Shown one piece after another: positions 1-15,275 of a stretch of DNA of 64,000 nt. How positions within the stretch are numbered: the stretch's first letter is position 1; each line of letters begins with the position of its first letter. The notes beneath the pieces were generated by a model that was given only the letters and a program-made list of their open reading frames with translations, was not told where the DNA came from and made no database searches. A program made the translations under genes and the position numbers. Source of the DNA: Penium margaritaceum (lineage: Eukaryota > Streptophyta > Zygnematophyceae > Desmidiales > Peniaceae); the NCBI GenBank assembly GCA_023375785.1, contig SZWC01003899.1, positions 37,563 to 101,562 on the forward strand. The letters are read 5' to 3'.

Positions 1-3000
1 TAGTTTGGTTTGTCACTGTACATGGTTACCACGCCGTGTCACTACTTATTGAAGGTCTTTGTGCTTTCTAGTTGATAGCTAGTGTTCCCAATCCATTGTT
101 ACCCCCCTCTGACTATCAGTGACTCGTGTTGTGAGTTGTCAACGCTGACCACATGAAGTGAAATTCGTTGGTCATGGTCAGTGACATATGCATACTTTGG
201 TTGTTCACTGCGCATGGTAGCCATGCTATGCCACTACATATTAAAGGTATTTGTACTTGCTAGTGGATAACTAATATTCATAAACCATTATCTTCCACCA
301 TGACCATTTGTGACTCGTGTTATGAGTTGTCAAAGATTACCACACTTAGTGACGTTATTTGATCATGGTCAGTGACATATGCATACTTTGGTTGGTCACT
401 GTGCATCGTAGCCACACTGTGCCACTACATAATGAAGGTATTTGTACTTGCTAGTCGTCAACTACTATGCACAAATGATTATCTTCCACCTTGACCATTT
501 GTGACTCGTGTTATGAGTTGTCAAAGTTTACCATACTTAGTGACATTATTTGGTCATGGTCATTGACATATGCCTACTTTCGTTGGTCATCATGCATGGT
601 ATCCACACCGTACCACAACGTATTGAAGCTCCTTGTACTTGCTATTTGGTACTTTGTGTTCCCAAACCATTGTTTCCCTCTCTGACCATTTGTGACTCGT
701 ATTATGAGTTGTGAACGTTGACCACACACAGCGGATGTCTTTGGTCAAAGGCAGTACATATGCCTACTTTGGTCGGTCATTGTGCATGGTAGCCACACCG
801 TGCTACTTCTGACTGAAGGTCATTGTACTTGCTAGTTGAGAACTGATATTCCCATAGCATTGTTTCCTCCCCTGACCGTTTGTGACTCGTGTTATGGTTG
901 GTCGACGTTGACCACCCATATTGAAATTCTCTTGTCATTATCAGTGACATATGCCGAGTTTGGGTGTTTGGTGTGCATGTTAGCCACACCGCGCCACAAC
1001 GTATTGAAGTTAATTGTCCTTTCTAGTCAATACATAGGTTTGTTTCCCAAACCATTGTCTCGCCCTCTGACTATTTGTGCCTCGTGTTATGAGTTGTCAA
1101 TGTTGACCACACATAGTGGACTTCTTCGGTCATAGTCAGTGACGTATGCATCCTTTGGTTGGTCACTGTGCACGCTAGCCACATCGTGCCACTACTTGTT
1201 GAAAATCTTTCTACTTGCTAGTTGATAACTAGTGTTCCCAACCCATGGTTTCCTCCACTGACCATTTGTGACTTGTGTTATGCGTTTTCAACGTTGACCA
1301 GACGCTGTGAAATCCGTTTGGTCATGGTTTGTGACATATTCCTACTTTGGTTTGGCACTGTACATGGTTGCCACGCTGTGTCATTACTTATTGAAGGTCT
1401 TTGTGCTTTCTTGTTGTCAGCTAGTGTTCCCAAACCATTGTTAGCCCCCTCTGACTATCTGTGACTCGTGTTGTGAGTTGTAACTGTTGACCACATGAAG
1501 TGAAATTCTTTGTTCATGGTCGATGACATATGCATACTTTGGTTGGTCACTGTGCATTGTAGCCACACTGTGCCACTACATATTGAAGGTATTTCTACTT
1601 GCTAGTGGATAACTAGTATTCACAAATGACTATATTCCACCCTAACCATTTGTGACTCGTGTTATGAGTTGTCAAAGTTTACCACACTTAGTGACATTAT
1701 TTGGTTATGGTCATTGACATATGCCTACTTTGGTTGGTCATCGCGCATGGTATCCACACCGTGCCACAATGTATTGAAGCTGCTTGTGCTTGCTATTTGA
1801 CACTTGGTGTTCCCAAACCATTGTCTCCCCCTCTGACCATTCGTGACTCGTATTATGAGCTGTCAACGTTGACCACACACAGCGGATTTCTTTGGTCAAA
1901 GGCAGTACATATGCCTACTTTGGTCAGTCATTGTGCATAGTACCCACACCGTGCTACTACTGACTAAAGGTCGTTGTACTTGCTAGTTGAGAACTGATAT
2001 TCCCATAGCATTGTTTCCTCCCCTGATCGTTTGTGACTCGTGATATGGTTGGTCAACGTAAACCACCCATATTGAAATTCTCTGGTCATGGTCAGTGACA
2101 TATGCCTAGTATGGTTGTTTGGTGCGCACATTGGCCACACCGTGCCCCTACGTATTGAAGTTCTTTGCACTTTCTAGTGGATACATAGGGTTCCCAAACC
2201 ATTGTCTCTCCCTCTGACCATTTGTGGCTGGTGTCATGAGTTGTCAATGTTGACCACACATAGTGGACTTCTTCGGTCATAGTCATTGACGTATGCATCC
2301 TTTGGTTTGTCACTGTGCACGCTAGCCATACCGTGCCACTACTTGTTGAAAATATTTCTACCTGCTAGTTGATAACTAAGGTTCCCAACCCATGGTTTCC
2401 CCCACTGACCATTTGTGACTTGTGTTATGAGTTTTCAACGTTGACCACACAGTGTGAAATCCGTTTGGTCATGGTTTGTGACATATGCCTACTTTGGTTT
2501 GTCCCTGTACATGGTTACCACGCCGTGATACTATGTATCGAAGGTTGTTGTGCTTTATAGCTGATAGCTAGTGTTCCCAAACCGTTGTTAGCTCCTCTGA
2601 ATATCTGTGACTCGTGTTGTGAGTTGTCAGCATTGACCACGGAAGTGAAATTCTTTGGTCATGCTCATTGACATATGCATACTTTGGTTGGTCATTGTGC
2701 ATTGTAGCCACACTGTGCCACTACATATTGAAGGTATTTGTACATGCTACTCGATAACTAGTATTTAGAAACCATCTTCGTCCACCCTGACGATTTGTGA
2801 CTCGTGTCATGGGTTCTCAAAGTTTACCATACTTAGTGACATTATTTGGTCATGGACATTGACATATGCCTACTTTCGTTGGTCATCGTGCATGGTATCC
2901 ACACCGTGCCACAACGTATTGAAGCTCCTTGTGCTTGCTATTTGATACTTGTTGTTCCCAAACCATTCTTTCCCCCTGTGACCATTTGTGACTCCTATTA

Positions 3001-5469
3001 TGAGTTGTCAACGTTGACCACACACAGCGGATTTCTTTGGTCAAAGGCAGTAGATATGCCTTAATGGGTCCGTCATTGTGCATGGCAGCCACACCGTGCT
3101 ACTAGTAACTGAAGGTCGTTGTACTTGCTAGTTGAAAACTGATATTCACATGGCCTTGTTTCCTTCCCTGACAGTTTGTGACTTCTGTTATGGTTGGTCA
3201 ACGTTGACCACGCATATTGAAATTCTCTGGTCATGATCAGTGACATATGCCTAGTTTGGTTGTTTGCTGTGCATATCAGCCACACCGTGCCACTACGTAT
3301 TGAAGTTCTTTGCCCTTTCTAGCCGATACATAGGGTTCCCAAGACCATTGTCTCTCCCTATGAGCATTTGTGACTCGTGTTATGAGTTGTCAATATTGAC
3401 CACACATAGTGGACTTCTTTGGTTATACTCGGTGACGTATGCACCCTTTTGTTGGTCACTGTGTACGCTAACCATACTGTACCACTGCTTGTTGAAGGTC
3501 TTTGTACTTGCTATTTGATAACTTGTGTTCCCAACATATTGTTTACCCCTCAGACCATTTGTGACTCGTGTTATGTGTTTTCAACGTTGACCACACACTG
3601 TGAAATTCGTTTGGTCATGGTTAGTGACATATGCCTACTTTGGTTTGTCACTGTACATGGTTACCACGCCGTGTCACTAAGTATCGAAGGTCTTTGTGCT
3701 TTCTAGTTGATAGCCAGTGTTTCCAAACCATTGTTACCCCCTCTGAATATCTGTGACTCGTGTTGTGAGTTGCCAACATTAACCACATGAAGTGAAATTC
3801 TTTGGTCATGGTCAGTGACATATGCATACTTTGGTTGGTCACTGTGCATTGTAGCCACACTGTGCCACTGCATGTTGAAGGTATTTGTTCTTGCTAGTCA
3901 ATGATTAGTATTTTGAAACGATTATCTTCCACTTCGACCATTTGTGACTCGTGTTATGATTTTTCAAAGTTTACCACACATGGTGACATTCTTTGGTCAT
4001 GGTCAGTGACATATGGTTGGTCATCGTGCATGGTATCCACACCGTGCCACAACCTGTTGAAAGTCATTGTACTTCCTAGTTGATACCTGGTGTTCCCAAA
4101 AAATTGTTTCCCCCTCTGACTATTTGTGACTCGTATTATGAGTTGTCGACGTTGACCATACACAGCGGATTCTTTGGTCAAAGGCGGTACATGTGCCTAC
4201 TTTGGTCGGTCATTGTGCATGGTAGCCATACCATGCTACTACTGATTGAAGGGTGTTGTACTTGCTAGTTGAGAACTGATATTCCCGGACCATTGTTTCC
4301 CCCTCTGACCGTTTGTGACTCGTGTTATGGTTGGTGAGCGTTGACCACCCATATTGAAGTTCTTTGGTCATGGTCAGTGACATATGCCTAGTTTGGTTGT
4401 TTGGTGTGCATAGTAGCCACACCGTGCCACTACGTATTGAAGTTATTTTTCCTTTCTAGTCCATGCATAGGGTTCCCAACCCATTGTGTCTCCCTCTGAC
4501 AATTCGTGACTCGTGTTATGAGTTGTCAATGTTGACCACACATAGTGGACTTCTTCCGTCATAGTCAGTGACGTATTCATCATTTGGTTGGTCACTGTGC
4601 ACACTAGCCACACCGTGCCACTACTTGTTGAAGTTATTCGTACTTGCTAGTTGATAACTAGTGTTCCCAACACATTGTTTACCCCTCTGACCATTTGTGA
4701 CTCGTGTGATGAGTTTTCAATGTTGACCACCCATATTGAAATTCTTTGGTCATGGATAGTAACATATGCCTAGTTTGGTTTGTCACTATACGTGGTTACC
4801 ACGCCGTGTCACTGCGTATTGAAGGTCTTTGTGCTTTCTTGTTGATAGCTAGTGTTCCCAAACCATAGTTACCCCCCTCTGACTATCAGTGACTTGTGTT
4901 GTGAGTTGTCAACGCTGACCACATGAAGTGAAATTCGTTGGTCATGGTCAGTGACATATGCATACTTTGGTTGGTCACTGCGCATGGTAGCCATGCTGTG
5001 CCACTGCATATTGAATGTATTTGTACTTGCTAGTCGATAACTAGTATTCACAAACCATTATCTTCCACCCTGACCATGTGTGACTCGTGTTATGAGTGGT
5101 CAAAGTTTACCACACTTAGTGACATTATTTGGTCATGGTCAGTGACATATGCCTACTTTGGTTGGTCATCGTGTATGGTATCCACACCGTGCCACAACGT
5201 ATTGAAGGTCCTTGTGCTTGCTAGTTGATACCTCGTGTTCCCAAACCATTGTCTTCCCCTCTGACCATTTGTGACTCCTATTATGAGTTGTCAACGCTGA
5301 CCACAACCAGCGGATTTCTTTGGTCAAAGGTAGTTCATATGCCTTGTTTGGTCAGTCATTGTGCATGGTAGCCACACCGTGCTTATACTGATTGAAGGTT
5401 GCTGTACTTGCTATTTGAGAACTTATATTCACAGAGCATTGTTTCCCCCTCTGGCCGTTTGTGACTCGT

Positions 5470-5477
5470 GTTATGGT
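5470..5477. repeat. 8-bp target duplication, left copy (MITE)
   Basis: GTTATGGT here is repeated at 5934-5941. Removing the element plus one copy restores an ordinary F monomer, so this is a target-site duplication. Confidence 0.85.
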
Positions 5478-5933
5478 CCATGTTGACTTTCGGAAGTCGA
5501 TGTCGATGGCCAAGTCGGAAGTCGAAAGTCGGAAGTCGGCTCCTGATGAGCCAAGTCGGAAGTCTGTTTTCCTCCAACTGGTTAGGAGGCTCATTATTGT
5601 GTGCCAAGTACTGCGTCTCAAGTACACTAAAGTAAAAAAAATTATATACTTGTCTTTCAACACTTGATGGATTGCATATATAACATGTATATGATGTCAT
5701 AGAAAGCCATTTGTAAACAAAATGTAGCTGCATGAGGTGTTTATGTACATCTCAAGTTTGAACATTCATAACTTCCTCCAAACGTAACAGAATTTAGCGA
5801 TTTAAGATGCGTTGGAACCGGCAACTCATGATCTATGTTCCACTGCCAATATCCAAGTCGACCTTAAGTCGACTTTGACCGACTCTCCGACTTAGACTCT
5901 TACCCCAAAAGTCGGAAGTCGAAGTCAACATGG
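5478..5933. mobile_element. Non-autonomous DNA transposon (MITE), 456 bp
   Basis: The insert begins CCATGTTGACTT and ends AAGTCAACATGG, a perfect 12-bp terminal inverted repeat, and is bounded by an 8-bp direct repeat. It interrupts an F monomer; removing 464 bp returns the local HOR to 1136 bp. It carries no coding sequence. Both ends hold clusters of AAGTCGG or its complement CCGACTT, arranged like subterminal transposase-binding repeats. The middle is AT-rich. An 8-bp duplication is typical of the hAT superfamily, but the termini are not the commonest hAT ends, so the superfamily is only suggested. No other HOR in the window carries it, so it inserted after the array was amplified. Confidence 0.85.
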
Positions 5934-5941
5934 GTTATGGT
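5934..5941. repeat. 8-bp target duplication, right copy (MITE)
   Basis: GTTATGGT, identical to 5470-5477. Confidence 0.85.
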
Positions 5942-8900
5942 TGGTGAATGTTGACCACCCATGTTGAAATTCTTTCATCATGGTCGGTGACATATGCCTA
6001 GTTTGGTTGTTTGGTGTGCATATTAGCCACACCGTGCCACTACGTGCTGAAATTCTTTGTCCTTTCTAGTCGATACGTATGGTCCCCAAACCATTGTCTC
6101 TCCCTCTGACCATTTGTGACTCGTGTTATGAGTTGTCAATGTTGACCATACATAGTGGACTTCTTCGGTCATATTCAGTGACGTGTGCATCCATTGGTTG
6201 GTCACTGTTCACGCTAGCCACACCGTGCCACTACTTTGAAAATCTTTGTACTTGCTAGTTGATAACTAGTGTTCCCAATCCATGGTTTCCCTCACTGACC
6301 ATTTGTGACTCGTGTTCTAAGTTTTCAACGTTGACCACACACTGTGAAATCCGTTTGGTCATGGTTTGTGACATTTGCCTACTTTGGTTTGTCACTGTAC
6401 ATGGTTACCACGCCATGTCATTACGTATCAAAGGGCTTTGTGCTTTCGTTTTTTCAGCTAGTGTTCTCGAACCATTGTTAGCCCCCTCTGACTATCTATG
6501 ACTCGTGTTGTGAGTTGTCAACATTGACAACATTAAGTGAAGTTTTTTGATCATGGTCAGTGACATATGCATACTTTGGTTGGTCACTGTGCATTGTAGC
6601 CACACTGTGCCACTGCATATTTAAGGTATTTGTACTTGCTAGTCGATAACTAGTATTTAGAAACCATTGTCTTCCACTCTGACCATTTGTGACTCGTGTT
6701 ATGTGTTGTCAAAGTTTACCACACATGGTGACATTGTTTGGTCATGGTCAGTGACATATGGTAGGTCATCATGCATGGTATCCACACCGTGCCACAACGT
6801 ATTGAAGCTCCTTGTGCTTGCTATTTGATACTTGGTGTTCCCAAACCATTGTTTCCCCCTCTGACCATTTGTGACTCGTATAATGCGTTGTCAACATTGA
6901 CCACACACAGCGGATTTCTTTGGTCAAAGGCAGTACATATGCATACTTTGGTCAGTCATTGTGCATGGTAGCCACACCGTGCTACTACTGATTGAAGGTC
7001 GTTGTACTTGCTAGTTGAGAGCTGATATTCCCGGACCATTGTTTCTCCCTCTGACCGTTTGTGACTCGTGTTATGGTTGGTGAACGGTGACCACCCATAT
7101 TGAAATTCTTTGGTCATGGTCAGTGACATATGCCTGGTTTGGTTGTTTGGTGTGCATAGTAGCCACATTGTGCCACTGCGTATTGAAGTTATTTGTCCTT
7201 TCTAGTCCATGCATAGGGTTCCCAAACCATTGTCTCTCCCTCTGACCATTCGTGACTCGTGTTATGAGTTATCGATGTTGACCACACATAGTGGACTTCT
7301 TTCGTCATAGTCAGTGACGTATTCATCCTTTGGTTGGTCATTGTGCACGCTAGCCACACCGTGCCACTACTTGTTGAAGTTCTTCATACTTGCTAGTTGA
7401 TAACTAGTGTTTCCAACGCAATTGTTTCCCCCTCTGACCATTTGTGACTCTTGTGATGGGGTTTCAACATTAACCACCCATATTGAAATTCTTTGGTCAT
7501 GGTTAGTGACATATCCCTAGTTTGGTTTGTCACTGTACGTAGTTACCACGCCGTGTCACTACGTATTGGAGGTCTTTGTGCTTTCTAGTTGATAGCTAGT
7601 GTTCCCAAACCATTGTTACCCCTCTTTGACTATCAGTGACTCGTGTTGTGAGTTGTCAACGCTAACCACATGAAGTGAAATTCGTTGGTCATGGTCAGTG
7701 ACATATGCCTACTTTGGTTGGTCACTGCGCATGGTAGCCACGCAGTGCCTCTACATATTGAAGGTATTTGTACGTGCTAGTCGATAACTAGTATTCATAA
7801 ACCATTATCCTCCACCCTGACCATTTGTGACTCGTTTTATGAGTTGTCAAAGTTTACCACACTTAGTGACATTATTTGGTCATGGTGAGTGACATATGCC
7901 TAGTTTGGTTGGTCATTGTGCATGGTATGCACACCGTGCCACAACGTATTGAAGGTCCTTGTGCTTGGTAGTTGATACCTGGTGTTCCCAAACCATTGTC
8001 TCCCCCTCTGACCATTTGGGACTCCTATTATGAGTTGTCAACGCTGACTACACATAGCGGATTTCTTTGGTCAAAGGTAGTACATATGCCTACTTTGATC
8101 GGTCATAGGGCATGGTAGCCCCACCGTGCTTATACTGATTGAAGGTCGCTGTACTTGCTAGTTGAGAACTGATATTCACAGACCATTGTTTCCCCCTCTG
8201 ACTGTTTATGACTCGTGTTATGGTTGGTGAATGTTGACCACCCATACTGACATTCTTTGGTCATGGTCAGTGACATATGCCTAGTTTGGTTGTCTGGTGT
8301 GCATAGTAGCCACACCGTGCCACAATGTATTGAAGTTTTTTGTCCTTTCTAGCCGATACATAGGGTTCCCAAACCATTGTCTCTCCCTCTGACCATTTGT
8401 GACTCGTGTCATGAGTTGTCAATGTTGACCATACATAGTGGACTTCTTCGGTCATAGTCAGTGACGTATGCAGCCGTTGGTTGGTCACTTTGCTCGCTAG
8501 CCACACCGTGCCAATACTTGTTGAAAATCTGTCTACTTGCTAGTTGATAACTAGTGTTCCCAGCCCATGGTTTCCCCCACTGACCATTTGTGACTCGTGT
8601 TATGAGTTTTCAACGTTGACCACACACTGTGAAAACCGTTTGGTCATGGTTTGCGACATATGCCTACTTTGGTTTGTCACTGTACATGGTTACCACGCCG
8701 TGTCATTACGTATCAAAGGTCTTTGTGCTTTCTTGTTGACAGCTGGTGTTCTCGAACCATTGTTAGCCCCCTCTGACTATCTGTGACTCGTGTTGTGAGT
8801 TGTCAACATTGACTACATGAAGTGAAATTCTTTGGTCATGGTCTGTTACATATGCATACGTTGGTTGGTCACTGTGTATTGTAGCCACACTCTGCCACTG

Positions 8901-11900
8901 CATATTGAAGGTATTTGTACTTGCTTGTCGATAACTAGTATTTAGAAACCATTTTCTTCCACTCTGACCATTTGTGGCTCGTGTTATGAGTTGTCAAAGT
9001 TTACCACACATGGTGACATTCTTTGGTCATGGTCAGTGACATATGGTTGGTCATCGTACATGGTATCCACACCGTGCCACAACGTACTGAAGGTCATTGT
9101 GCTTGCTAGTTAATACGTGATGTTCCCAAACAATTGTTTCCCCCTCTCATTATAATTGACTCGTATTATGAGTTGCCAATGATGACCATACACAGCGGAT
9201 TTCGTTGGTCAAAGGCAGTACATGTGCCTACTTTGGTCGGTCACTGTGCATGGCAGCCACACCGTGCTACTACTGACTGAAGGTCATTGTACTTGCTAGT
9301 TGACAACTGATATTCCCAGACCCTTGTTTCCCCCTCTGACCGTTTGTGACTCGTGTTATGGTTTGTGAACGTTAACCACCCATATCGAAATTATTTGGTC
9401 ATGGTCAGTGACATTTGCCTAGTTTGGTTGTTTGGTGAGCATAGTAGCCACACTGTGCCACTACGTATTCAAGTTATTTGTCCTTTCTAGTCCATGCACA
9501 GGGTTCCTAAACCATTGTCTCTCCCTCTGACCATTTGTGACTCGTGTTATGAAATGTCAATGTTGACCACACATAGTGGACTTCTTCCGTCATAGTCAGT
9601 GACGTTTTCATCCTTTGGTTGGTCACTGTGTACGCTAGCCACACCGTGTCACTACTTGTTGAAGGTCTTCATACTTGCTAGTTGATAACTAGTGTTCCCA
9701 ACCCATTGTTTCCCCCTCTGACCACTTGTGACTCGTGTGATGAGTTTTCAACGTTGACAACACACCGTGAAATTCGTTGGTCATGGTTAGTGACATAAGC
9801 CTAGTTTGGTTTGTCCCTGTACGTGGTCACCACACCGTGTCACTACGTATTGAAGGGCTTTGTGCTTTCTAGTTGATAGCTAGTGTTCTCAAACCATGGT
9901 TACCCCCCTCTGACTATCGGTGACTTGTGTTGTGAGTTGTCAAGTGAAACTCGTTGGTCATGGTCAGTGACATATGCATACTCTGGTTGGTCACTGTGCG
10001 TGGTAGCCACGCTATGCCTCTACATTTTGAAGGTATTTGTACTTGCTAGTCGATAACTAGTATTCAGACACCATTATCTTCCACCCTGACCATTTGTGAC
10101 TCGCGTTATGAGTTGTCAAAATTTACGACACTTAGTGAAGTTTTTGGTCATGATCAGTGACATATGCCTACTTTGGTTGGTCATCGTGCATGGTATCCAC
10201 ACGGTGCCACAACGTATTGAAGGTCCTTGTGCTTGCTAGTTGATACATGGTATTCCCAACCCATTCTCTCTCCATCTGACCATTTGTGACTCATATTATG
10301 AGTTGTTAACGCTGACAACACACGACGGATTTCTTTGGTCAAAGGTAGTACATATGCCTCCTTTGGTCGGTCATTGTACATGGTAGCCACACCGTGCTTA
10401 TACTGATTGAAGGTCGCTGTACTTGCTAGTTGAGAACTGATATTCACAGACCATTATTTCCCCCACTGACCGTTTGTGACTCGTGTTATGGTTGGTGAGT
10501 GTTGACCACCGATATTGAAATTCTTTCATTATGGTCAGTGACATTTGCCTAGTTTGGTTGTTTGGTGTGCATATTAGCCACACTGTGCCACTACGTATTG
10601 AAGTTCTTTGTCCTTTCTAGTCAATACATAGGTTTCCCAAACCATTCTCTCCCTCTGACCATTTGTGACTCGTGTTATGAGTTGTTAATGTTGACCGTAC
10701 ATAGTGTAATTCTTCGGTCATAGTCAGTGACGTGTGCATCCTTCCGTTGGTCTCTGTGCACGCTAGCCACACCGTGCTACTACTTGTTGAAAATCTTTCT
10801 ACTTGCTAGTTGATAACTAGTGTTCCCAACCCATGCTTTCCCCCACTGACCATTTGCGACTCGTGTTATGAGTTTTCAACGTTGACCACACACTGTGAAA
10901 TCCGTTTCGTCATGGTTTGTGACATATGCCTACTTTGGGTTGTCACTGTACATGGCTACCACGCCGTGTCATTACGTATCGAAGATGTTTGTACTTTCTT
11001 GTTGACAGCTAGTGTTCCGAAACCATTCTTAGCCTTCTCTGACTATCTGTGACTCGTGTTGTGAGTTGTCAACGTTGACCACATGAAGTGAAATTCTTTG
11101 GTCATGGTCAGTGACATATGCATACTTTGGTTGGTCACTGTGCATTGTAGCCACACGGTGCCACTGCATGTTGAAGGTATTTGTACTTGCTAGTCGATAA
11201 CTAGTATGGAGAAACCACTTTCTTCCACTTTGACCATTTGTGACTCGTGTATGATTTGTCAAACTTTACTACACATGGTGACATTCTTTGGTCATGGTCA
11301 GTGACATTTGGTTGGTCATCGTGCATGGTATCCACACCGTGCCACAACTTACTGAAGGTCATTGTGCTTGCTAGTTGATACCTGGTGCTCCCAAACAATT
11401 GTTTCCCCCTCTGACTACTTGTGACTCATATTATGAGTTGCCAACGTTGACCATACACAACGGATTTCTTTGGTCAAAGGCAGTACATATGCCTACTTTG
11501 GTCGGTCATTGTGCATGGCAGCCACACCGTGCTACTACTGACTGAACGTCGTTGTACTTGCTAGTTGAGAACCGATATTCCCAGACCATTGTTTCCCCCT
11601 CTCACCGTTTGTGACACGTGTTAGGGTTGGTGAACGTTGACCACCCATATTGAAATTATTTGGTCATGGTCAGTGATATATACCTAGTTTGGTTGTTTGG
11701 TGTGCATAGTAGCCACACCGTGCCACTACGTATTGAAGTTGTTTGTCCTTTCTAGTCCATGCATAGGGTTCCCAACCCATTGTCTCTCCCTCTGACCATT
11801 CGTGACTCGTGTTATGAGTTGTCAATGTTGACCACACATAGTGGACTTCTTCCGTCATAGGCAGTGACGTATTCATCCTTTGGTTGGTCACTGTGCACGC

Positions 11901-14900
11901 TAGCCACAGCGTGCCACTAAATGTTGAAGTTCTTCATACTTGCTAGTGGATAACTAGTGTTCACAATCCATTGTTTCCCCCTCTGACCATTTGTGACTCG
12001 TGTGATGAGTTTTCAACATTGACCACACACCGTGAAATTTGTTGGTCATAGTTAGTGACATATGCCTAGTTTGGTTTGTCACTGTACGTGGTGACCACGT
12101 CGTGTCACTACGAAATAAAGGTATTTGTGCATTCTAGTTAATAGTTTTTGTTCCCAAACCATTGTGACCCCCCTCTGACTATGAGTGACTCGTGATGTGT
12201 GTTGTCAACGCTGACCACATGAAGTGAAATTCGTTGGTCATGGTTAGTGACATATGCATCCTTTGGTTGGTCACTGTGCATGGTAGCCATGCTTTGCCAC
12301 TACATATTGAAGGTATTTGTACTTGCTAGTGGATAACTAGTATTCACAAACGATTATCTTCCGCCCTGACCATTTGTGACTCGTGTTATGAGTTGTCAAA
12401 GTTTACCACACTTAGTGACATTATTTGGTCATGGCCATTGACATATGCCTACTTTGGTTGGTCATCGTGCATGGTACCCATACCGTGCTACAACGTATTG
12501 AAGCTCCTTGTGCTTGATATTTGATACTGGGTGTTCCCAAACCACTGTTTCGCCCTCTGACCATTTGTGACACGTATTATGAGTTGTCAACATTGACCAC
12601 ACACAGTGGATTTCTTTGGTCAAAGGCAGTACATATGCCTATTTTGGTTGGTCATTGTGCATGGTAGCCACACCGTGCTACTACTGACTGAAGGTTGTTG
12701 AACTTGCTAGTTGAGAACTGATATTCCCATAGCATTGTTTCCTTCCCTGACCGTTTGTGACTCGTGTTATGGTTGGTCAACGTTGACCACCCATATTGAA
12801 ATTCTCTGGTACGGTCACTGACATATGCTTAGTTTGGTTCTTTGGTGTGCATATTAGCCACACCGTGCCACTACGTATTGAAGTTCTTTGTCCTTTATAG
12901 TCGATACACAGGGTTCCCAGCCCATTGTCTCTCCCTCTTACCATTTGTGACTCGTGTTATGAGTTGTCAATGTTGACCACACATAGTGAACTTCTTCGGT
13001 CATAGTCAGTGACGTATGCATCCATTGGTTGGTCAGTGTGCACGCTAGCTACACCGTGACACTACTTGTTGAAAATCTTTCTACTTGCTAGTTGATAACT
13101 AGAGTTCCCAACCCATTGTTTCCCCCTCTGACCATTTGTGACGCATGTTATGGGTCGTGAATGATGACCACCCATATTGAAATTCTTTGGTCATGGTTAG
13201 TGACATATGCCTAGTTTGGTTTGTCACTGTACGTGGTTACCACGCCGTGTCACTACGTATTGAAGGTCTTTGTACTTTCTAGTCGATACCTAGTGTTCCC
13301 AACCCATTGTTACCCCCCTCTGACTATCAGTGACTCGTGTTGTGAGCTGTCAACGCTGACCACATGAAGTGAAAATCGTTGGTCATGGTCAGTGACATAT
13401 GCATACTTTCGTTGGTCACTGTGCATGGTAGCCACGCTATGTCACTACATATTGAAGGTATTTGTACTTGCTAGTCGATAACTAGTATTCACAAACCATT
13501 ATCTTCTACCCTGACCATTTTTGACTCGTGTTACGAGTTGTCAAAGTTTACCACACTTAGTGAATTTATTTGGTCATGGTTAGTGACATATGCCTACTTT
13601 GGTTGGTCATCGTGTATGGTATCCACACCGTGCCAGAACTTATTGAAGGTCCTTGTGCTTGCTAGTTGAAACCTGGTGTTCCCAAACCATTGTCTCTCCA
13701 TCTCACCATTTGTGACACCTATTATGAGCTGTCAACGCTGACCACACACATCGGATTTCTTTGGTCAAAGGTAGTACATATGCCTACTTTGGTCGGTCAT
13801 TGTGCATGGTAGCCACACCGTGCTTATACTGATTGAAAGTAGCTATACTAGCTAGTTGAGAACTGATATTCACAGACCATTTTTTCCCCCTCTGACCGTT
13901 CGTGACTCGGTTATGGTTGGTGAATGTTGACCACCCATATTGAAATTCTTTGGTCATGGTCAGTGACATATGCCTAGTTTGGTTGTTTGGTGTGCATAGT
14001 AGCCACACCGTGCCACTACGTATTGAAGTTCTTTGTCCTTTCTAGTCAATACACAGGGTTCCCAAACTATTGTCTCTCCCTCTGACCATGTGTGACTCGT
14101 GTTATGAGTTGTCAATGTTGACCATACATAGTGGACTTCTTCGGTCATAGTCAGTGACGTGTGCATCATTTGGTTGGTCACTGTGCACGCCAGCCACACC
14201 GTGCCACTACTTGTTGAAAATCTTTCTACTTGCTTGTTGATAACTATTGTTGCCAATCCATGGTTTCCCCCACTAACCATTTGCGACTCTTGTTATGAGG
14301 TTTCAACGTTGACCACACACTATGAAATCCCTTTGGTCATGGTTTGTGACATATGCCTACTCTGGTTTGTCACTGTACATGGTTACCACGCCGTGTCATT
14401 ACGTATCGGAGGTCTTTGTGCTTTCTTGTTGATAGCTAGTATTCCCAAACCATTGTTAGCCCCCTCTGACTATCTGTGACTCGTGTTGTGAGTTGTAAGT
14501 GTTGACCACATGAAGTGAAATGATTTGTTCATGGTAAGTGACATATGCATACTTTGGTTGGTCACTGTGCATTGTAGCCACACTGTGCCACTACATATTG
14601 AAGGTATTTGTACTTGCTAGTCCATTACTAGTATTCACAAATGATTATCTTCCACCATGACCATTTGTGACCCGTGTTATGAGTTGTCAAAGTTTACCAC
14701 ACTTAGTGACATTTGGTCATTGTCATTGACATATGCCTACTTTGGTTGGTCATCGTGCATGGTATCCACAATGGTCCACAATGTATTGAAGCTCCTTGTG
14801 CTTGCTATTTGATACTTGGTGTTCCCAAACCATTGTTCCCCACCTGACCATTTGTGACTCGTATTATGAGTATTCAAAGTTGACCACACACATCGGATTT

Positions 14901-15224
14901 CTTTGGTCAAAGGCAGTACATATGCCTACTTTGGTCAGTCATTGTGCATGGTAGCCACACTGTGCTACTACTGACTGAAGCTCGTTGTACTTGCTAGTTG
15001 AGAACTGATATTCCCATAAAATACTTTCCTCCTCTGACCGTTTGTGACTCGTGTTATGGTTGGTCAACGTTGACTACCCATATTGAAATTCTCTGGTCAT
15101 GATCAGTAACATATGCCTAGTTTGGTTATTTGGTGTGCATATTAGCCACACCGTGCCACTACGTATTGAAGTTTTTTGCCCTTTCTAGTCAATGCATAGG
15201 GTTCCCAAACCATTGTCTCTCCCT

Positions 15225-15275
15225 CTGACAATTTGTGAATTGTGTTCTGAGTGACTCGTGTTTTTAGTTGTCAAC
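15225..15275. repeat. Deletion junction removing A and B monomers
   Basis: About 27 bp of an A monomer start run straight into a C monomer from about its tenth base. The result is a four-monomer HOR of 789 bp instead of about 1140. GTGACTCGTG-like sequence is shared by all monomer starts and could have guided the exchange. Confidence 0.8.

Noticed and set aside
9770-9800. CENP-B-box-like TTCGTTGG in B and C monomers
   Set aside because: The rest of the box (the required A and CGGG positions) does not match.
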